From contig NYZA01000057.1 of NCBI GenBank assembly GCA_002686955.1, positions 1 to 8,770 of the forward strand: 8,770 bases of DNA. Direction: 5' to 3'. Source of the stretch: Gemmatimonadota bacterium. GTDB taxonomy: Bacteria > GCA-2686955. A program made the translations under genes and the position numbers. Positions 1 to 6,747 of the stretch are shown one piece after another; position 1 is the stretch's first letter, and every line of letters starts with the position of its first letter. Below the pieces are notes generated by a model. The model saw only the letters and a program-made list of their open reading frames with translations. It was not told the DNA's origin and did no database searches.

Positions 1-52
1 CGAAACGAGCTCGAATACCGGGCTCGAAAGTCTATGCGCAACAGGCTCCTGG

Positions 53-228
53 CCCGCATTTCGCACCAATTCCCTGCTGCGGCGCCGCATATCCGCACCT
101 CGGCGGCACTTCCCACCACTTCGCTTTGTGCGACGTGCCACCAGCACGCCTCCGCGCGAAGCGGCGCGAAGTGCCACCGAGGCACGAATCTACGCCGCCT
201 CGCGACGGGAATTGGTGAGAAATGCGGG
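53..228. repeat. Long imperfect palindrome (nested inverted repeats)
   Basis: The outer arms at 53-74 and 207-228 are 22-nt inverted repeats with one mismatch. Both begin CCCGCATTTC when read inward and contain CACCAATTCCC. Nested inside, 98-112 and 168-182 are 15-nt inverted repeats with one mismatch (CCTCGG-C/T-GGCACTTC), and the similarity continues to about 124 and 156 with a shared CTTCGC. The stretches between outer and inner arms (75-97 and 183-206) pair poorly, and the centre (about 125-155) is an unpaired loop. The right arm ends at base 228, exactly next to the stop codon of the methyltransferase (229-231). No target-site duplication is evident and no protein of a mobile element is nearby. 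It could be a dispersed MITE- or REP-like element, or a long stem-loop that ends transcription of the methyltransferase. Bases 1-52 to its left hold nothing I can support. Confidence 0.7.
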
Positions 229-828
229 CTAGCGACATCGAAAAACGCCGACCCAGGCCCTTGGCACGTGGCCGAGATTCGTATCGAAATGGCTGCTCTC
301 CAGGCGAAGAACCTCGAAATGCGGCTCGACCGCCGACACGATCTCGAGCGCGCTCCGCTGAGGTGGACCATCCTCTTCCGAGCGATCGTCGGCATTGCCG
401 ATCTGGCTGAGCCACAGTCCGGCGCTTTTCAAGTGACGGTGCATCGCCTCCGCGAATCGCTCCCTATCTACCGCTTCGTCGAATAGGTGAAAGCAACCCC
501 GGTCGTAGACCAGGTCGAATCCCCCCCCATCGATGGTCTTCTCGAAGACATCGGCCACCTCGAATCGCACCGCCGACTCGGGACCGGCCTTCTCGTGGGC
601 CATCTCGATCGCCCTTTCGGAGAAATCGACCGCCGTGACATCGAAGCCTTGCCTCGAAAGCCAGAGAGCGTTGGTCCCGGTGCCGCAGCCCACCTCCAGG
701 GCGCGGCCGGCCGGGATCGGCAGTGATTCCAAGAGCTGCTTCAGCACGGGGTCGGGGTGTCCCGTATCCCAGGGCAGCTCATCGGCTCTATAGCGCTCTT
801 CGAACGCCTTTGCGTCTCGCATGGTCAT
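229..828 (-). CDS. Class I SAM-dependent methyltransferase, substrate unknown
   Basis: A 199-aa cytosolic Rossmann-fold methyltransferase that would transfer a methyl group from S-adenosylmethionine. Near the N-terminus is PWDTGHPDP (residues 19-27), a feature of small TPMT-like methyltransferases. The glycine-rich SAM-binding motif I, LEVGCGTGT, is at 44-52. The acidic residue ending strand 2 is in AVDFS (Asp68, probable ribose contact). The post-motif DLVYDRGCFHLF is at 105-116. The C-terminus (WVGVFRCR) is a typical closing beta strand. The frame stays open upstream to 909, but the conserved region begins just after the ATG-ACC-ATG at 828-820. I chose 828; 822 is equally possible, and the ribosome binding site is weak. 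The gene is transcribed away from the protease cluster and stops beside the palindrome at 53-228. The fold is certain. The acceptor (thiol, metalloid, small molecule) cannot be told from the sequence. Confidence 0.9.
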   Translation of the reverse strand: MTMRDAKAFEERYRADELPWDTGHPDPVLKQLLESLPIPAGRALEVGCGTGTNALWLSRQGFDVTAVDFSERAIEMAHEKAGPESAVRFEVADVFEKTIDGGGFDLVYDRGCFHLFDEAVDRERFAEAMHRHLKSAGLWLSQIGNADDRSEEDGPPQRSALEIVSAVEPHFEVLRLESSHFDTNLGHVPRAWVGVFRCR

Positions 829-1006
829 CTCGATTCTACTGTGCGGCCAAACCCCTTCTTGTCGCCACATACTAGTCGTTTCTTGGAAAAATGGGACGGG
901 GCGCGGCAAGAAAGCGCTCGGGCGCGGCTACTGCAGCCAGTGCCGCTCAAGCGACTCGCAGCTCGGCGCCTTCAGCAAGCAACAGTTCACTCTTTGGAGA
1001 TGCCCC
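829..1006. other. Divergent intergenic region, no confident promoter
   Basis: This 178-bp gap lies between the start of the minus-strand methyltransferase and the start of the plus-strand secreted protein, so it should carry promoters for both directions. I could not find a convincing -35/-10 pair on either strand. It contains a 9-nt direct repeat GGGCGCGGC at 899-907 and 920-928, starting 21 bp apart (about two helical turns). That could be a regulator site or a chance event in GC-rich DNA. A clear ribosome binding site, GGAGA (996-1000), lies six bases before the ATG at 1007. Confidence 0.4.
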
Positions 1007-1882
1007 ATGAAACTCCGTACGGCCATCCCGTGTATCAACTCCTCACTCCGCCGAACCTGCCGCGTCGCGCTCTTCTCGACGCTCGGCGTCGCCCTCGGAG
1101 CTCCCGCATACGCCAACTCCGACTACGACGAGCTCTCACTTGGGAAGCTAGCCTCGAATGCGGAGCTGGTGTTTCGCGGTGTGGTCGAGCAGATCGACTA
1201 CGCAACATCGGAGCCGCGCTTTCCCGGTGATCTGGGTGTGCCCCACACCTTCGTGACCTTCGATGTCGACGAGGTCCTGAAAGGGCGAGTCGAAGGTGCC
1301 ACGATCACGCTGCGCCTCGAAGGAGGCGTCCGCGCTGCCGATGGCATCATCCTCTCTCATTCCGAGGCCCCCCGCTTTGATCTCGGCGATGAGGACATCC
1401 TCTTCGTGCGTGGAAACGGCGAGAGTGTCACTCCGCTGGTCGGCTCGAGCCGAGGCCGCATCCGCGTGATCGAGGGTCACGCCTACACCGAAGAGGGACG
1501 CGAGATCCAGATTCACCAGGGACGTGCCTTCTTGGGGGCGGCTCATGCTTTCCCCGAGGTTCGCAACCACCGCATCGGAGAGATCGAGACAAGGATTGAA
1601 GGCGACAAGCCGAGCCGGCTCGCTCAGACTCACGCCGCTCCGGTCGGTCAGATCCAAAACATGGTGGTCGACCTGCTTCCGCAAGCGATTGCGCCGATGC
1701 CGAGCGTGCCTTCGCTCGATGCGAGTCGTCCTTTCGAGGCGCGCGCTCTCGCTCCGATCGCCCCTCCGATCGACATGGCCCGGGCCGAAGGCGGTCCCAT
1801 GAGCGCCGCGGACATCGCCGAACGCGAAGCGCTCATCGCGAACGGCTACGACCCGGTGCTGCCGGCTCGAGACGCTCGATGA
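1007..1882 (+). CDS. Secreted protein, probable beta-barrel (OB-like) domain, next to metalloprotease
   Basis: A 291-aa protein with no firm functional assignment. The start at 1007 follows GGAGA with a six-base spacer and opens a Sec signal peptide: basic n-region with Arg15, Arg16 and Arg19, hydrophobic stretch about 20-33, likely cleavage after APAYA (residue 36). The core (about 45-155) reads as alternating strands: ELVFRGVVEQI, TFVTFDVDEVLKG, ATITLRLEGG, FDLGDEDILFVRGNGE, then PLVGSSRGRIRV. The order 'exported/secreted, conversion strand, V-x-EVLKG, GG, G-D-x-ILFV' resembles small OB/netrin (TIMP-like) barrels and a family of uncharacterised proteins often seen beside matrixin-type proteases; that memory-based link is not verified. 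Residues 200-291 are Pro/Ala-rich with little predicted structure. The mature form has no Cys, so the Cys1 zinc contact of true TIMPs is absent. The protease gene follows after 74 bp with no hairpin between them, so they are probably co-transcribed. Confidence 0.8.
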   Translation: MKLRTAIPCINSSLRRTCRVALFSTLGVALGAPAYANSDYDELSLGKLASNAELVFRGVVEQIDYATSEPRFPGDLGVPHTFVTFDVDEVLKGRVEGATITLRLEGGVRAADGIILSHSEAPRFDLGDEDILFVRGNGESVTPLVGSSRGRIRVIEGHAYTEEGREIQIHQGRAFLGAAHAFPEVRNHRIGEIETRIEGDKPSRLAQTHAAPVGQIQNMVVDLLPQAIAPMPSVPSLDASRPFEARALAPIAPPIDMARAEGGPMSAADIAEREALIANGYDPVLPARDAR

Positions 1883-1956
1883 GCTCCGCCGGCCACGCTG
1901 AAGACCCTACCTCCACATTTCCCAAATCTCATACCCAGATCACCGGAAGAAACACC

Positions 1957-3039
1957 ATGAAAAAGCGAACCCTCCTCCTCGCCCTCGGCGCCACCCCCGC
2001 CTTCATAGCTCAGACGGCACACGGTTACGAGCTTGAATGGGTCAGCGACAGCAACGCCGTTGAATGGTGCAGCAACACCGCGAATATCCGCTACAGCGCC
2101 GTCAGCTTCCCCGCAGGATCCGCCTGGACCAACGCGCTCGACGACGTCATCGACATCTGGAACGACAACCCCAGCAATTTCAACTTCACAACGCAGATGA
2201 ACGACAACAACGTTTGGACCGGCAATAGCCAGAATGAAACCTGGTTCGCCGCTGGCGACGCCAGTACGCCGCCCGCGGAGTGCGTGAGCTGGTGGTGGCC
2301 GTGGGGTTGCTTCGGTGAAACCGATGTCATCTTCTACAACGATGTGAGCTACACCACGTCCAGCAACCGAAGCAGCCTGACGCCCTATGGCGGCAGCAAC
2401 CGTCCCTTCCAGACCACCGCGATGCATGAGTTCGGACACGCACTCGGTCTCCGTCACGAGAACGACGAGTACAACATCATGGGTCAGGACTGGGATCACA
2501 TCAACGTCAACGACGAGACCGCGCAAGCCTACTACGGCGAAGACGGTGGCGACGGCGCCGTTGGTCTCTACGGCACCAACGGTGGCGCCGGCCAGGATGT
2601 GTCGGTGGCGGCCTGGGAGTGGTCTGGTCGTAGCGGAGAGTACAGCACACACCGTGCGACCCGGATGTTCGACACGGGTGGCAGTCACATCAGTCGTAGC
2701 GGCACGGTCGACGGTCAGCGGCGCTACATCGTCAGCGACGGTCAAACGGTGCAGGTCGAGTTCTCATACGAGAACAACGGGCGCTCTACCCAGACTCCCG
2801 AAGTCGGATTCTATGTCTCGACCAACAACAACATCACGACCTGGGACGACCTGATCGCCACCCGGACCCCCACAATCGGCCGCAACTCTGTCTACACCCG
2901 CACCTACACGGTCACGCTGCCGAGCGGACTCGACACCTACGACGACTACTGGTTGGGCGCCATGATCGACCACGACAACAGCATCGGTGAGTTCAACGGA
3001 TCGAACAACACCGCCTCGCTGGTCTTCCAGGTGCGCTAG
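1957..3039 (+). CDS. Secreted matrixin-like zinc metalloprotease with CARDB-like C-terminal domain
   Basis: A 360-aa secreted metzincin endopeptidase. The ATG at 1957 has GGAAGA six bases upstream and opens a signal peptide (MKKRTLLLALG...) with likely cleavage after AHG (residue 23). The catalytic domain runs from about 27 to 205. Its zinc site is HEFGHALGLRH at 157-167 (ligands His157, His161, His167; catalytic base Glu158), with the Met-turn NIMG at 173-176 (Met175). These fit the HExxHxxGxxH metzincin signature. No propeptide or PRCGxPD-type cysteine switch is seen: the catalytic fold starts almost directly after the signal peptide. A Trp-rich loop flanked by Cys109 and Cys118 (SWWWPWG) precedes the ETDVIFYND strand; the third mature Cys is Cys38. 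Residues about 262-358 look like a CARDB/immunoglobulin-type beta domain (VQVEFSYENNG ... NNTASLVFQV), likely for substrate or surface binding. A terminator hairpin follows at 3066. Substrate is unknown. Confidence 0.92.
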   Translation: MKKRTLLLALGATPAFIAQTAHGYELEWVSDSNAVEWCSNTANIRYSAVSFPAGSAWTNALDDVIDIWNDNPSNFNFTTQMNDNNVWTGNSQNETWFAAGDASTPPAECVSWWWPWGCFGETDVIFYNDVSYTTSSNRSSLTPYGGSNRPFQTTAMHEFGHALGLRHENDEYNIMGQDWDHINVNDETAQAYYGEDGGDGAVGLYGTNGGAGQDVSVAAWEWSGRSGEYSTHRATRMFDTGGSHISRSGTVDGQRRYIVSDGQTVQVEFSYENNGRSTQTPEVGFYVSTNNNITTWDDLIATRTPTIGRNSVYTRTYTVTLPSGLDTYDDYWLGAMIDHDNSIGEFNGSNNTASLVFQVR

Positions 3040-3065
3040 CGCGCACTCGGCGGAGTGGGACCCTT

Positions 3066-3102
3066 GGCGCCCGGCGCGGGAAAAGCGTCGGGCGCCTTGT
3101 TA
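3066..3102 (+). terminator. Probable intrinsic terminator after the metalloprotease gene
   Basis: Bases 3066-3077 pair with 3085-3096 in a 12-bp, very GC-rich stem (GGCGCCCGGCGC with GCGTCGGGCGCC) containing one G-T wobble. The loop is the 7-nt GGGAAAA. A short, imperfect T-rich tail (TTGTTA) follows. It lies 26 bases after the protease stop codon. It leaves only 13 bases before the FG-GAP start codon, so the next gene either depends on partial read-through or is expressed from a promoter overlapping this sequence. Confidence 0.7.
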
Positions 3103-3115
3103 TGCTCTGGACGAA

Positions 3116-4507
3116 ATGGAGTTTCGAAGCACAACCCTGACCGCTCTTCTCGCCCTCGCCTTCGCCCATCCCGCCGAGGCCCTCGACGGTCGCCTGCTGA
3201 AAGACCTCCGCCCCGGAGCCAAAGCACTCGGCTACGGCTCCTGGACCGACTGGTCGGGCGACTACGACGGCGACGGGATCGAGGATCTGGTCGTCGGCGC
3301 GTGGGGCGGTGAACAGGAGCTCGGCTCAGTGCAGGTGATTCGATCCTCCGGCGGGCCGCTTTGGCTCGACACCGGTGAGCTAGGGGATGGATTCGGGATC
3401 TTCGCCGGGTCGGTCGGCGACGTGACGGGCGATGGGCGAGACGATCTGGCGGTGGGGGCGCCTTATGGGAGGGGCGGAGGCCGGTGGATCGGCGGAACCC
3501 TCTATCTCTATTCGGGCGTCGACGTGGGATCGGACGATGCCGGACGCGATACTATCGAGCCGGTGTTTCGGGCCCATGGTGAGGCGACGGGGGATCGCAT
3601 GGGATGGAACGCCTGCGCTCTCGGCGACCTGGATGGGGACGGGTACGGCGACATGGCGGTCGGTGCGCCCTACGGGGCCAATCTGGACGGATGGGTTGCC
3701 GTCTTCGGTGGCGGACCTAGAGGCGCCATGCGGTGGCGGATCTCTCTGCCCAACGATGCGGTCAACCTCGGGCAGATGGGAACGCGGGTGGCGTTGGTCG
3801 GCGATCTCGACGGAGATGGGCGCGACGATTTCGGGGTCGGCGTACCGCTAAAGCGGATCTGGGGCGGGGGAGACGAGCGGCGCCCGCAGGTTTGGATCTA
3901 CCTCGCCCGCGACATGCCCTCCCGCGCGCCTTCCTACCGGCTCTGGGGGACCGATTTCCGGCGTCTCTTCGGTTGGGACTTCGCCGGTATCGGCGACGTC
4001 GATGGCGACGGCTACGACGATCTGGCGGTGGGCGCCCCGCGCAAACGTTCGGCGCCGCCCACCGGCCCGGTGCCGCCCGAGCCGCCTGGTGTGCGCGGCA
4101 CGGATCAAGGCAAAGTTTGGATCTATCGCGGCGGCGCGGAGCCCGACACGATCCCATATGCGCGTCTGGTCGGCGAGAGTCCGGATGATGCCTTCGGCAA
4201 TGCGGTGGTCGGTCTGGGCGATGTCGACGGCGATGGCCACACCGATTTTGCGGTCGGCGCTCCTGGGAACGATGGCGGCGCGCGGGAAGGTGGCGCGGTC
4301 TATCTCTTTCTCGGGGGCGCTCCGCCAGACACGGTGCCGGATCTGCTCTATCGGGCGGAAAAGGACAGTGCCCGCTTCGGCTACTCCGTGGGCGCTCGCG
4401 GTCCGGCCGCTGCCTGCGGCCCGAACCAGGCCGCCGTGGGCGCGATCGATGGGGGCTTCACCCTGGTGATTGGGGTGCAGGGGGAAGGGGCGCCGGAACC
4501 TGAATGA
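3116..4507 (+). CDS. Secreted FG-GAP (integrin-alpha-like) beta-propeller protein
   Basis: A 463-aa protein that is almost entirely one beta-propeller. The ATG at 3116 opens a signal peptide with likely cleavage after AEA (residue 22). A longer in-frame start at 2987 would overlap the protease gene and the terminator and lacks a signal sequence at its front. Six clear FG-GAP blades carry the calcium-binding D-x-D-G-D-G/T-G-D-G loop followed by D-L/F/M-x-VG(A/V), at about 49-62, 101-115, 170-184, 229-243, 293-307 and 368-382. A seventh, degenerate blade at about 420-443 (FGYSVGARG ... AAVGA) lacks the calcium loop. Seven blades is the integrin alpha number, so a closed propeller is likely. No transmembrane anchor or sorting tail is visible, so it is probably periplasmic or released. 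Such proteins mediate adhesion or protein-protein contacts; no ligand can be inferred. A weak GGA is the only ribosome binding site candidate. Confidence 0.92.
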   Translation: MEFRSTTLTALLALAFAHPAEALDGRLLKDLRPGAKALGYGSWTDWSGDYDGDGIEDLVVGAWGGEQELGSVQVIRSSGGPLWLDTGELGDGFGIFAGSVGDVTGDGRDDLAVGAPYGRGGGRWIGGTLYLYSGVDVGSDDAGRDTIEPVFRAHGEATGDRMGWNACALGDLDGDGYGDMAVGAPYGANLDGWVAVFGGGPRGAMRWRISLPNDAVNLGQMGTRVALVGDLDGDGRDDFGVGVPLKRIWGGGDERRPQVWIYLARDMPSRAPSYRLWGTDFRRLFGWDFAGIGDVDGDGYDDLAVGAPRKRSAPPTGPVPPEPPGVRGTDQGKVWIYRGGAEPDTIPYARLVGESPDDAFGNAVVGLGDVDGDGHTDFAVGAPGNDGGAREGGAVYLFLGGAPPDTVPDLLYRAEKDSARFGYSVGARGPAAACGPNQAAVGAIDGGFTLVIGVQGEGAPEPE

Positions 4508-4526
4508 TCGGCATGACCGGATTCTC

Positions 4527-6455
4527 ATGCCGCACTCGAGAAGAAGGGTGCAGCACGCCGCCCTGCTCTGGAGCTCCGAGCTGGCCCTGGCTCGCATCAC
4601 ATCGGAGCCTCTGTCGTTCGCCGACATTCTGATCTCCGCCTTCGCTCTGCTTGCGATGGCGTTGGTGCCTCAGCTGCTTGCGGACTTGGTGTCGATGAGG
4701 CGGAAGGTTCGCGGCATCGTGTTTGGAATCGCCGACTGCCTGCCCCTGGCATTGGTGGCGAGTGGAATACTGCTGCCGACCGCGTACGTCGCGTACGGAT
4801 TGCGGGTCGGCCTGTCGATCGTCGCGGGCATCGCTCTCTGCCTGCTCGCATACCGAGTCGCGCGGAGCATTCGACGCGGTGATTCCATTCCCGGCACGAG
4901 ATTCACGATGGCTGCTCTCGCCGGTGCCGCCTGCGCCGCGTGGTTGATCAGGGGGGGCGGTTTCCCGCCCCTGGCAATGGTGGGGGCGTGCGCGCTCGGC
5001 TGGTTCATCCTGGCCATGAGCATGTCTCGCCCTCGCTGGGTGCCGATGGGATGCATCGGTGTCGTGGTTCTCGCACGATTGCCGCAGCCGGAGCTCGATG
5101 TCGAATGGCGCCGGCACGCTTCAGCGGCGGTCGGTCCGGACATCGTTCTTCTGACCATCGACACTCTGCGCGCGGATGTCGCGACAGAGATGAGATCGTA
5201 CCAACGGATTCTAGAGAAGGGTGTTGCTTTCGAATCCGCGCAGGCCCCGGCACCGTGGACTCTCCCTTCTATGGCGACGCTACTCACTGGAACCCCTCTC
5301 GCTCAGCATGGCGCTGGGAGGTTTCCCGCGGGTGGCTACGGCACAATCGATGAAGAGATAGTCTCTCTCGCGTCCCGCTTGAGCAACCACGGATACGATA
5401 CGGCGGCGGTGGCTGCACCAAACCCCTTCACCGGCGCCAAGTTTGGCTTCAACCGTGGATTCGCCGTATTCGATCACTTCTCAGACCGGGGTCGATTCGC
5501 CCTGCCGCGGATCGACCGCATAGGGCGTTCGGCGCCGGTGATCCCGGGTGCGATCACCTACCTTTGGGCTGGGCGCCGACCTTTCGGCATGGCGCGGGAA
5601 TTGGTCGACCGAGCCGAATCGATTCTCGATCAACGACGGGATCGGCCGATCTTCCTCTGGCTGCATTTCCTCGATTGCCATCTGCCGTACCGCGACGTAA
5701 GAGAAACAGATCTCTCTTGGCCGGACAGAATGGTCTTGGGTGGGTTGGCGCGAAACCGCGAGCTCATCGTCTCCAACCCGCACTGGAGATCGAAGGAGGG
5801 ACGCAGCACCCTGATAGGTGTCTATCGTCACGAAGTGATGCGGATCGATCGGGCGATTGAGCAGCTCCTGGACCGCCTCGGCGATCCACCGGCAGGCGGA
5901 AGGGGGGTCGCGATGACCTCGGACCATGGGGAGGAGTTCTTCGAGCACGAGGGAGTGGAGCACGGCCATGCTCTCTATCAGGAGGTGATCCGCGTTCCCT
6001 TGGTCCTCTCCGGTCTCGAATCGGAGCATCGATGGGGAGCGATCGAATCGAAGCCCGTCGGACTGATCGATCTGGCAACGACACTTCTGGCCGCCGCCGG
6101 ACTCGAGGATCGCGCTCTGGGTGGTCAGAACCTGAGTCGACCAATCCGAGAGGATAGCTACCTCTGCGAAAATATGCTTTATAACGAGGACCTGAGCACG
6201 GGAGCGCTGCGTGGCGACCGGTTCTCCGTGAGGGAGGGGTCATGGAAGGCGATCTTCGGAAGATCGGATGGGGTAGAGCTCTATCACAGCGATGAAGATC
6301 CGAACGAAGAGCGCGATCTCGCTTCAGAGCATCCCGAGATCGTCGCAAGATTGGCAGAGAGGAGGAGCCGACTCGCCACGCTCGATCGCAGCCTCGGAGC
6401 TCTGGGGCGGCACGAACGAAACGCCCTGAATGCGCTCGGCTACCTGGCCGAGTGA
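4527..6455 (+). CDS. Membrane-anchored sulfatase-family (alkaline phosphatase superfamily) enzyme, Thr nucleophile
   Basis: A 642-aa enzyme with about five or six hydrophobic helices in residues 31-184, then a soluble sulfatase-fold domain (about 204-625), probably periplasmic. DIVLLTIDTLRAD (205-217) supplies a metal ligand, Asp212. The nucleophile segment is APWTLPSMATLLTG (242-255): aligned to the C-x-P-S-R of formylglycine sulfatases, it has Thr245 in place of Cys. LHFLDCHLPY (379-388) matches the usual H-x-x-D-x-H motif. TSDHGEEFFEHEG (464-476) gives Asp466 and His467 as metal ligands, and His481 follows. The end (NALGYLAE) matches the usual family C-terminus, so the gene is complete. 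Thr as nucleophile is known in phosphoethanolamine and LTA transferases, so this could be a phosphotransferase or phosphodiesterase rather than a sulfatase; no substrate can be named. I chose the ATG at 4527, 19 bases after the FG-GAP stop; an in-frame TTG at 4470 would overlap that gene. No strong ribosome binding site is seen. Confidence 0.88.
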   Translation: MPHSRRRVQHAALLWSSELALARITSEPLSFADILISAFALLAMALVPQLLADLVSMRRKVRGIVFGIADCLPLALVASGILLPTAYVAYGLRVGLSIVAGIALCLLAYRVARSIRRGDSIPGTRFTMAALAGAACAAWLIRGGGFPPLAMVGACALGWFILAMSMSRPRWVPMGCIGVVVLARLPQPELDVEWRRHASAAVGPDIVLLTIDTLRADVATEMRSYQRILEKGVAFESAQAPAPWTLPSMATLLTGTPLAQHGAGRFPAGGYGTIDEEIVSLASRLSNHGYDTAAVAAPNPFTGAKFGFNRGFAVFDHFSDRGRFALPRIDRIGRSAPVIPGAITYLWAGRRPFGMARELVDRAESILDQRRDRPIFLWLHFLDCHLPYRDVRETDLSWPDRMVLGGLARNRELIVSNPHWRSKEGRSTLIGVYRHEVMRIDRAIEQLLDRLGDPPAGGRGVAMTSDHGEEFFEHEGVEHGHALYQEVIRVPLVLSGLESEHRWGAIESKPVGLIDLATTLLAAAGLEDRALGGQNLSRPIREDSYLCENMLYNEDLSTGALRGDRFSVREGSWKAIFGRSDGVELYHSDEDPNEERDLASEHPEIVARLAERRSRLATLDRSLGALGRHERNALNALGYLAE

Positions 6456-6459
6456 GCTC

Positions 6460-6726
6460 ATGCCGATCCGGGCGGGCGACTGCATCTCGTGCCCCGCCGG
6501 CAACGGAATCGCCCATCAGATCGCGAACCCTTACGACGACGACCTTGTCTACGTCGCCATTGGAGACAACGACCCGCACGAGGTCGCCGTATACCCCGAC
6601 AATGGGAAGGTGCTCGTGCGCAGTCTGAAGCGGATCGGCCGGCTGGAATCGTTGGAATATATGGATGGCGAGCCGGACCGCCCGACGATCTTCGATCCAA
6701 TCGACGAGAACAAAGAAAGACCGTAG
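6460..6726 (+). pseudogene. Truncated cupin: C-terminal half only
   Basis: The reading frame encodes 88 residues resembling the second half of a small cupin-domain protein. The second cupin motif, G-x5-P-x-G-x(n)-H-x3-N, is present as GDCISCPAGNGIAHQIAN. It is followed by strands typical of these proteins (LVYVAIGDNDP and EVAVYPDNGKV) and a probably conserved acidic tail. The first motif (G-x5-H-x-H-x-E-x6-G), which carries most metal ligands, is missing, because homology begins at about base 6463, eight bases after the sulfatase stop codon. The sulfatase C-terminus is intact, so the cupin's front half has most likely been lost through deletion or recombination at about 6456-6462. A start upstream at 6430 would only add residues unlike a cupin. 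It may still be translated from the ATG at 6460, but a half barrel is unlikely to be an active enzyme. It could also be a standalone half-cupin that dimerises; I think this less likely. Confidence 0.6.
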
Positions 6727-6747
6727 GCCCAGTCCAAGGCGCTTTCC

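Noticed and set aside
32-486. Two open frames, one on each strand, over the palindrome
   Set aside because: Both run through the inverted repeat and the end of the methyltransferase. They are Arg-rich and motif-free, and neither has a ribosome binding site I can defend.
828-909. Upstream extension of the methyltransferase to 909
   Set aside because: The 27 extra residues do not look like the family N-terminus, and the conserved region begins right after the ATG codons at 828 and 822.
1846-2745. 299-codon open frame on the minus strand
   Set aside because: It is antisense to the metalloprotease, whose frame holds a signal peptide, zinc site and Met-turn. The translation is low-complexity Val/Gly/Ala-rich, as expected of an antisense shadow in GC-rich DNA.
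4470-4526. TTG start for the sulfatase-family gene
   Set aside because: It would overlap the FG-GAP gene by 38 bases and add a stretch of basic residues, with no advantage over the ATG at 4527.
3848-4627. 259-codon open frame on the minus strand
   Set aside because: It overlaps the FG-GAP gene, whose repeats are unmistakable. The antisense translation is Arg/Ala-rich with no recognisable motif.
5764-6579. 271-codon open frame on the minus strand
   Set aside because: Its translation is Arg/Ser/Pro-rich without motifs and is antisense to the catalytic half of the sulfatase-family gene, including the SDHGEE motif.
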